From assembly GCA_946803715.1 (NCBI GenBank), contig CAMPET010000144.1, positions 109,922 through 121,806 on the forward strand: a stretch of DNA of 11,885 nt, in the 5' to 3' direction. This DNA comes from Beroe ovata. Its lineage: Eukaryota; Ctenophora; Nuda; Beroida; Beroidae. The translations under genes and the position numbers were made by a program. The notes below the pieces were generated by a model that did not search any database, was not told the DNA's origin, and worked only from the letters and a program-made list of their open reading frames with translations. Positions 9,024-11,885 of this stretch are shown here, piece by piece; the stretch's first letter is position 1; every line of letters begins with the position of its first letter.

Positions 9024-9422
9024 TAGAATGCTACCTGCATGACCTTCTCCCCGACACCAATGAACACTATCTCCCAGTCTTGACGCACATCTCCCCACTG
9101 CCACCATCATTTCTACATCATCTTTCTACTTTTCTTGATCTCCCTCCAGCCTACGCAGTACCCAAAGGTATCCATTGTAGGTTATAGCTCTGGTCAATAG
9201 CTATCCAAGAAGGTTCATGGTCAGAGTTATTGTCAAGATAGGTCCAATGGCCTAGAAACAAGTTCGTAACTATTGCCTGTTATTTCCACATAAGACACCC
9301 TTATCGACATGATTGATATCATCTATACACACTGTGTACCTGCTACACAGTGATCAGCAATACACAATTTCTCCGCCTAATCAGAAGATAACATGCATCA
9401 TTGCAGTCTCTTATCGCTAATT
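9024..9422. other. Non-coding stretch between repeat clusters
   Basis: No gene is recognised. It holds a CT-rich patch at about 9050-9150 and a perfect 8-bp hairpin, CACTGTGT at 9330-9337 with ACACAGTG at 9345-9352 (7-nt loop). The weak GGCCTAG end-like motif near 9255 may close the repeat unit that begins at 8922. Confidence 0.45.
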
Positions 9423-9550
9423 AGTTGGGTATTCGCGACATTGGGTAATTAGAGCATGAAGTCGCGAATACCCAACTTTTGTAATTCCTGTTGGGTATTC
9501 GCGACGCTGGGTATTCCCAACATTGGATATACTAGAAGTTGGGTATTCCG
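9423..9550. repeat. Direct and inverted GTTGGGTATTCGCGAC cluster (foldback repeat)
   Basis: AGTTGGGTATTCGCGAC at 9423-9439 pairs perfectly over 17 bp with GTCGCGAATACCCAACT at 9461-9477 (21-nt loop). A third copy, in the first orientation, lies at 9490-9505. Degenerate copies follow at 9506-9521 (GCTGGGTATTCCCAAC, itself partly self-complementary) and at 9538-9549 (GTTGGGTATTCC). The CpG-containing core TTCGCGA is conspicuous in an AT-rich setting. Possible explanations are the termini of nested miniature inverted-repeat elements or a decayed palindromic satellite. No protein is encoded. Confidence 0.85.
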
Positions 9551-9690
9551 TACCACAATCCTGTATTAGTCATGGAAAGAGCATCTCATGGAGCGTTGAA
9601 AAACGATCTAGAGATGCAGCTATAGACAGCACGTCAGCACAACGGAAGCGGTGTTGGGTCATGTGACCCGATTGAGTCAAATGTTAAGGC

Positions 9691-9876
9691 ATGTCATGAC
9701 CGCAACCTGAGATGTGAAAACGGTCAGAAATGCCCTTTTATGACATAATTTAATGTTTTGAACGGTTAACAATCGATTTCGAACACATTTGAGGCAATTT
9801 GAAAATTTTCGTCATGGTGACAACATGGTGTCACCACGGTGTCAGCGTGTCATCATCGACCTCAAAATCACTTGTA
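9691..9876. repeat. 186-bp direct repeat, copy 1
   Basis: Starting at ATGTCATGACCGCAACC and ending at AAATCACTTGTA, this segment matches 10198-10383 over its full length with no indels and seven substitutions that I can count (about 96%). It contains a 7-bp inverted pair GGTGACA/TGTCACC. After 9876 this copy continues as AAAGCC, whereas copy 2 meets an N. A 66-codon frame begins inside it, but the repeat differs at non-coding-like positions and no domain is visible. Confidence 0.92.
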
Positions 9877-10197
9877 AAAGCCTCTACTAACATCCTACAA
9901 TCATATTCAGTCAATCAAAGTCGACAGAACTCATTAAAAAGTCCCAAATTTGTCATTCCATTCTGTTACAATTCTTGTTACAAGTGCTGGCGATTTTGAG
10001 GGATACTCTGAGGTCATGAAAATGGTGACATGTGTCATATCTCGACTTCCATAAAAGCTAGGTGCACCAAATTTTGCAGGCATGTCAGGGAGCCCAAAAC
10101 TAAGAAATATCAATCATCAGCTGAGGATTTGACCCAAATTTCCGTGATTTATGCCCCTTTTTCGTCATTTGAGCGACTGTTACAGTGAAAATCGGCT
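9877..10197. other. 321-bp spacer between 186-bp repeats
   Basis: No gene is recognised. Together with either flanking copy it makes a 507-bp unit. It may therefore be the rest of a longer tandem repeat monomer of which only the first unit is complete, or unrelated sequence between two separate insertions. Confidence 0.5.
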
Positions 10198-10383
10198 ATG
10201 TCATTACCGCAACCTGAGATGTGAAAACGGTCAGAAATGCACTTTTATGACATAATTTTATGTTTTGAACAGTTTACAATCGATTTCGAACACATTTGAG
10301 GTAATTTGAAAATTTTCGTCATGGTGACAACATGGTGTCACCACGGTGTCAGCATGTCATCATCGACCTCAAAATCACTTGTA
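10198..10383. repeat. 186-bp direct repeat, copy 2, cut by an N
   Basis: This copy matches 9691-9876 in the same orientation with a 507-bp offset. It ends exactly at the N at 10384, so the true right end of the homology is unknown and the array may continue in missing sequence. Confidence 0.92.
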
Positions 10384-10384
10384 N
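10384..10384. other. Single N at the repeat/retroelement junction
   Basis: The N separates the second 186-bp repeat from a reading frame that is open from the very next complete codon. It probably marks a gap in which the 5' part of the retroelement, including its start codon, is missing. Confidence 0.85.
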
Positions 10385-11885
10385 CATTAAACAGTTTTAA
10401 TTTGGACTACTCTCATAAGAACATCCTTGTCCCATCTAAAGATAGCTACATGAAGCATCTCATCGCGAAAACAGAAAGCTTTATCAAAAGAATCAGGTGG
10501 AGAGTGTTATTTTTCGATAATAAGGATAGTAAAGAAGAAACTACAGACCCAGGAGAAAATTTCGGCTTTAGAACTACCAACACTCCCCCACAAAACCCAG
10601 CATTGAATGAATTTGAAAACGATCTATATGATCTTATTTCCAACATTGAGTTTAAGAATGAGGCGACTGATTTTCAGAAGAAGATGGCCCAAGATATGAG
10701 AGAGATACGGAATTCAGGTCAAGTTATTCTACCAGCCGACAAGACCAACAACTTATACAAAGTGTCGGTGGAAGACTACAACAAACTCCTTCATGACAGT
10801 ATAACGACCGAATACCGCAAATCTCCAGAAGATAAAAAGGGTGATATTGACAGAGAATCAGCCAACATCTCATCTACACTTGAGCTCACTGACAGAATGA
10901 GATCTTATACGACGGATTCTTGCTTCATTACTTTGAAAGACCACAAAACAAATTTTGCAACAGCACCAAGCTGCCGCCTCATCAATCCTGCAAAAACTGA
11001 TTTAGGAAAAGTCAGCAAACAAATTTTAGAGCAGATCATCAGTAACGTCAACCGAAAACTTGGATACAACCAGTGGAGAAAGACGAAAGATGTGACTGAT
11101 TGGCTACAAAAGACCGTGCATAACGACGACTGCACCATGAGATTCATCCAATTTGACATCGAGAGTTTCTACCCCTCTATTTCGGAATCCCTGCTCAACA
11201 GAGCTCTGGAATTCGCTTCAAAACACTGTGATGTCTCCCAGTCGGACAAAAATATCATCAAACATGCCAAAAAATCTCTTTTATTCAGTGGCAACTGCTC
11301 TTGGATAAAGAAGAATGGCTTGTTTGATGTGACTATGGGGTCGTTTGATGGAGCTGAAACATGTGAAATCGTCGGACTCTACCTGCTCCACATGATTTCA
11401 AACATCATCGAACCAAAATTTGTTGGGCTGTACCGTGATGATGGCTTGATTTGTGTCCCCAATGCTGGTGGCAGGAAATTAGACATCATCCGGAAAAAAC
11501 TTCATCAGTGCTTTAAAGAAGAAGGACTCAAGATTGTTGTTGAGACAAACATGACAGAAGTGAATTTTTTGGACGTAACACTGAAACTGGACGGCTCATT
11601 CAAACCATATAGAAAACCTAATGACGCACCCCTCTACATCCACAAAGACTCCAACCACCCACCTTCAATCAAGAGAAACCTTGGCCCAATGATCAACAAC
11701 CGCTTGAACTCGATTTCCTGCAATGAAACCGTTTTCAACGAAACGAAGAGCACATACCAGACTGCCTTAGATACAAGCGGTCACCATCACAAGCTCCACT
11801 GGACCAATAGGCCCCCTGAAAAACCGAAAAAGCGTCAGCGTCATAGGGTGATCACGTGGTATAATCCGCCATACAGTGAGAATGT
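10385..11885 (+). CDS. Penelope-like retroelement reverse transcriptase, both ends missing
   Basis: The frame is open without a stop from the N to the window edge: 499 full codons from 10387, first ATG at 10450, so both ends are incomplete. Residues are counted from codon 10387. The order of motifs is: ADKTNNLYKV (117-126) and LKDHK plus CRLINP (183-201) in the fingers; FDIESFYPSIS (256-266) with the first catalytic Asp, D257; MGSFDGAE (317-324); the catalytic box LYRDDGL with D351 and D352; NFLDVTL (393-399); then YRKPN (408-412) and SNHPPSIK (422-429) in the thumb, and a basic PEKPKKRQRHR tail (477-487). The LKDHK, FLD, YRKP and S-HP--K order is characteristic of Penelope-like elements, whose GIY-YIG endonuclease, if present, would lie beyond the window edge. 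The enzyme would copy element RNA into DNA at a nicked target. YRDD and FYPSI differ from the usual Penelope YVDD and LFTNVP, suggesting a divergent lineage. All catalytic residues are intact. Confidence 0.9.

Noticed and set aside
9423-9550. CRISPR-like array
   Set aside because: The copies alternate in orientation, spacing is irregular (21, 12, 0 and 16 bp), and the context is an animal genome with introns.
9799-9999. 66-codon + frame beginning inside the first 186-bp repeat
   Set aside because: It starts at TTG, the second repeat copy does not continue it, and it has no recognisable domain.
10446-11159. Minus-strand frames of 66 and 84 codons (10446-10646, 10905-11159)
   Set aside because: Both lie antisense within the reverse transcriptase coding frame, which explains the open reading.

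Overview
The window looks like nuclear genomic DNA of an animal, most likely an invertebrate. It is AT-rich, mostly non-coding, and carries dinucleotide-type microsatellites, dispersed repeats, a retroelement and a class A G protein-coupled receptor (GPCR) split by short GT-AG introns. Nothing supports a bacterial, phage or organellar origin. The species cannot be named from this sequence; a marine invertebrate is only a guess. Three single-N positions (5495, 8745, 10384) show that this is a draft assembly, and two of them lie exactly at the edges of retroelement sequence.

Layout. Positions 1 to about 7560 hold no gene I can support. They contain AT-rich DNA, a pyrimidine-rich stretch (3361-3580), a TG-rich satellite (4551-4624), a CA/CAGA-rich satellite of opposite polarity (5105-5262), and unannotated DNA around an N at 5495. 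From 7717 to 8744 three consecutive phase-0 exons on the + strand encode the N-terminus and transmembrane helices 1-3 of a rhodopsin-like GPCR. The gene is cut off at the N at 8745, so helices 4-7 are not in the window. Its intron 1 contains a perfect hairpin and a 65/64-bp tandem duplication.

From 8745 onward nearly everything is repeat: a 161-bp antisense piece of a reverse transcriptase gene (8746-8906), a cluster of TTAGGCCAAATG motifs (8921-9023), a cluster of direct and inverted TTGGGTATTCGCGAC motifs (9423-9550), and two 186-bp direct repeats spaced 507 bp apart (9691-9876 and 10198-10383).

The largest gene is an uninterrupted 499-codon reading frame from the N at 10384 to the right edge. 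It has neither a secure start nor a stop inside the window, so ORF callers that require both ends miss it. It encodes a reverse transcriptase with a complete palm domain (FDIE, MGSFDGAE, YRDD) and downstream motifs that resemble Penelope-like elements. The 161-bp fragment at 8746-8906 is a second copy of part of this gene and differs from it by four silent substitutions. The GPCR and the retroelement are unlikely to be functionally connected; the point of contact is a retroelement fragment, or an assembly join, that interrupts the receptor gene.
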